A stretch of 17,432 bases of DNA from Smittium culicis (Eukaryota; Kickxellomycota; Harpellomycetes; Harpellales; Legeriomycetaceae): NCBI GenBank assembly GCA_001970855.1, contig LSSN01005987.1, positions 1 through 17,432 on the forward strand, written 5' to 3'. The notes under the pieces were generated by a model. That model worked only from the letters and a program-made list of their open reading frames with translations. It ran no database searches and was not told the origin of the DNA. The position numbers and the translations under genes are program-made. Numbering within the stretch: position 1 is the first letter of the stretch; every line of letters begins with the position of its first letter. Of the stretch, positions 17,181 through 17,432 are shown one piece after another.

Positions 17181-17432
17181 ATATTAAACTCAAAATAGTA
17201 CTTATTTGTAAATCTCAGATTTCTTAATAAAACAAAAGAATAGTAATATAGAATAATTTGAGATAATTTTAAACTAAACAAATTTTAATTGGTGGATTTT
17301 CAATAGAAATCTACAAAAAATTAGAAATCCATTACTTATAAAACTTATACTGCTAACTAAAAATGTGCATATCATCAATAAAAAGAATTCAAATTATTTA
17401 TGCTTAGCTTATAGTGATAAAAAATAAATAAA
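17181..17432. other. AT-rich sequence to the window end
   Basis: Low-GC sequence with no open frame, repeat copy or motif recognised. Confidence 0.45.

Overview
The window looks like a piece of nuclear chromosome from an AT-rich ascomycete fungus, probably yeast-like. The basis is a class IV (Chs3-type) chitin synthase, a TFIIA large-subunit gene with three short GT-AG introns of 83-121 bases, and AT-rich intergenic DNA full of small non-coding transposons. CTG codons fall in membrane segments of the chitin synthase (for example residues 721 and 727) and at a leucine position in the TFIIA helical domain. This argues for the standard code rather than CTG-to-serine. The species cannot be named from the sequence alone.

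Layout. Bases 1-5116 hold no convincing intact gene. They contain three copies of a 246-bp mobile element (family M), one nested inside another, and five copies or fragments of a 189-bp TTAA-flanked element (family P). They also hold a GC-rich, hairpin-rich island near 890-1400. Bases 5117-7870 are the long upstream region of the chitin synthase gene, with a 20-bp-periodic array of CTTGTCA heptamers at 7089-7195 and a TATA box at 7799. The chitin synthase (7875-10883, +) and TOA1 (12904-11518, -) converge on a 634-base spacer that contains a hairpin. Beyond TOA1 the sequence returns to mobile and decayed DNA: a fourth M copy (13619-13864), an old P copy (13998-14185), a decayed piggyBac-like transposase (about 14471-15240) and two GC-richer patches that may be relics of genes.

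How the parts relate. The two host genes are housekeeping genes with no evident functional link: cell-wall chitin synthesis and RNA polymerase II pre-initiation. The unusual content is the mobile fraction. The P elements have the TTAA target and CCC-starting ends of piggyBac-type transposons, and the relic near 14.5 kb is a plausible remnant of the autonomous partner, though it is too decayed to be active. The M elements carry three CCAAT boxes each and appear to duplicate a 4-bp ATTT target. The CTTGTCA array, with conserved heptamers on a fixed 20-bp period and diverged spacers, is the strongest candidate for an undescribed regulatory structure.
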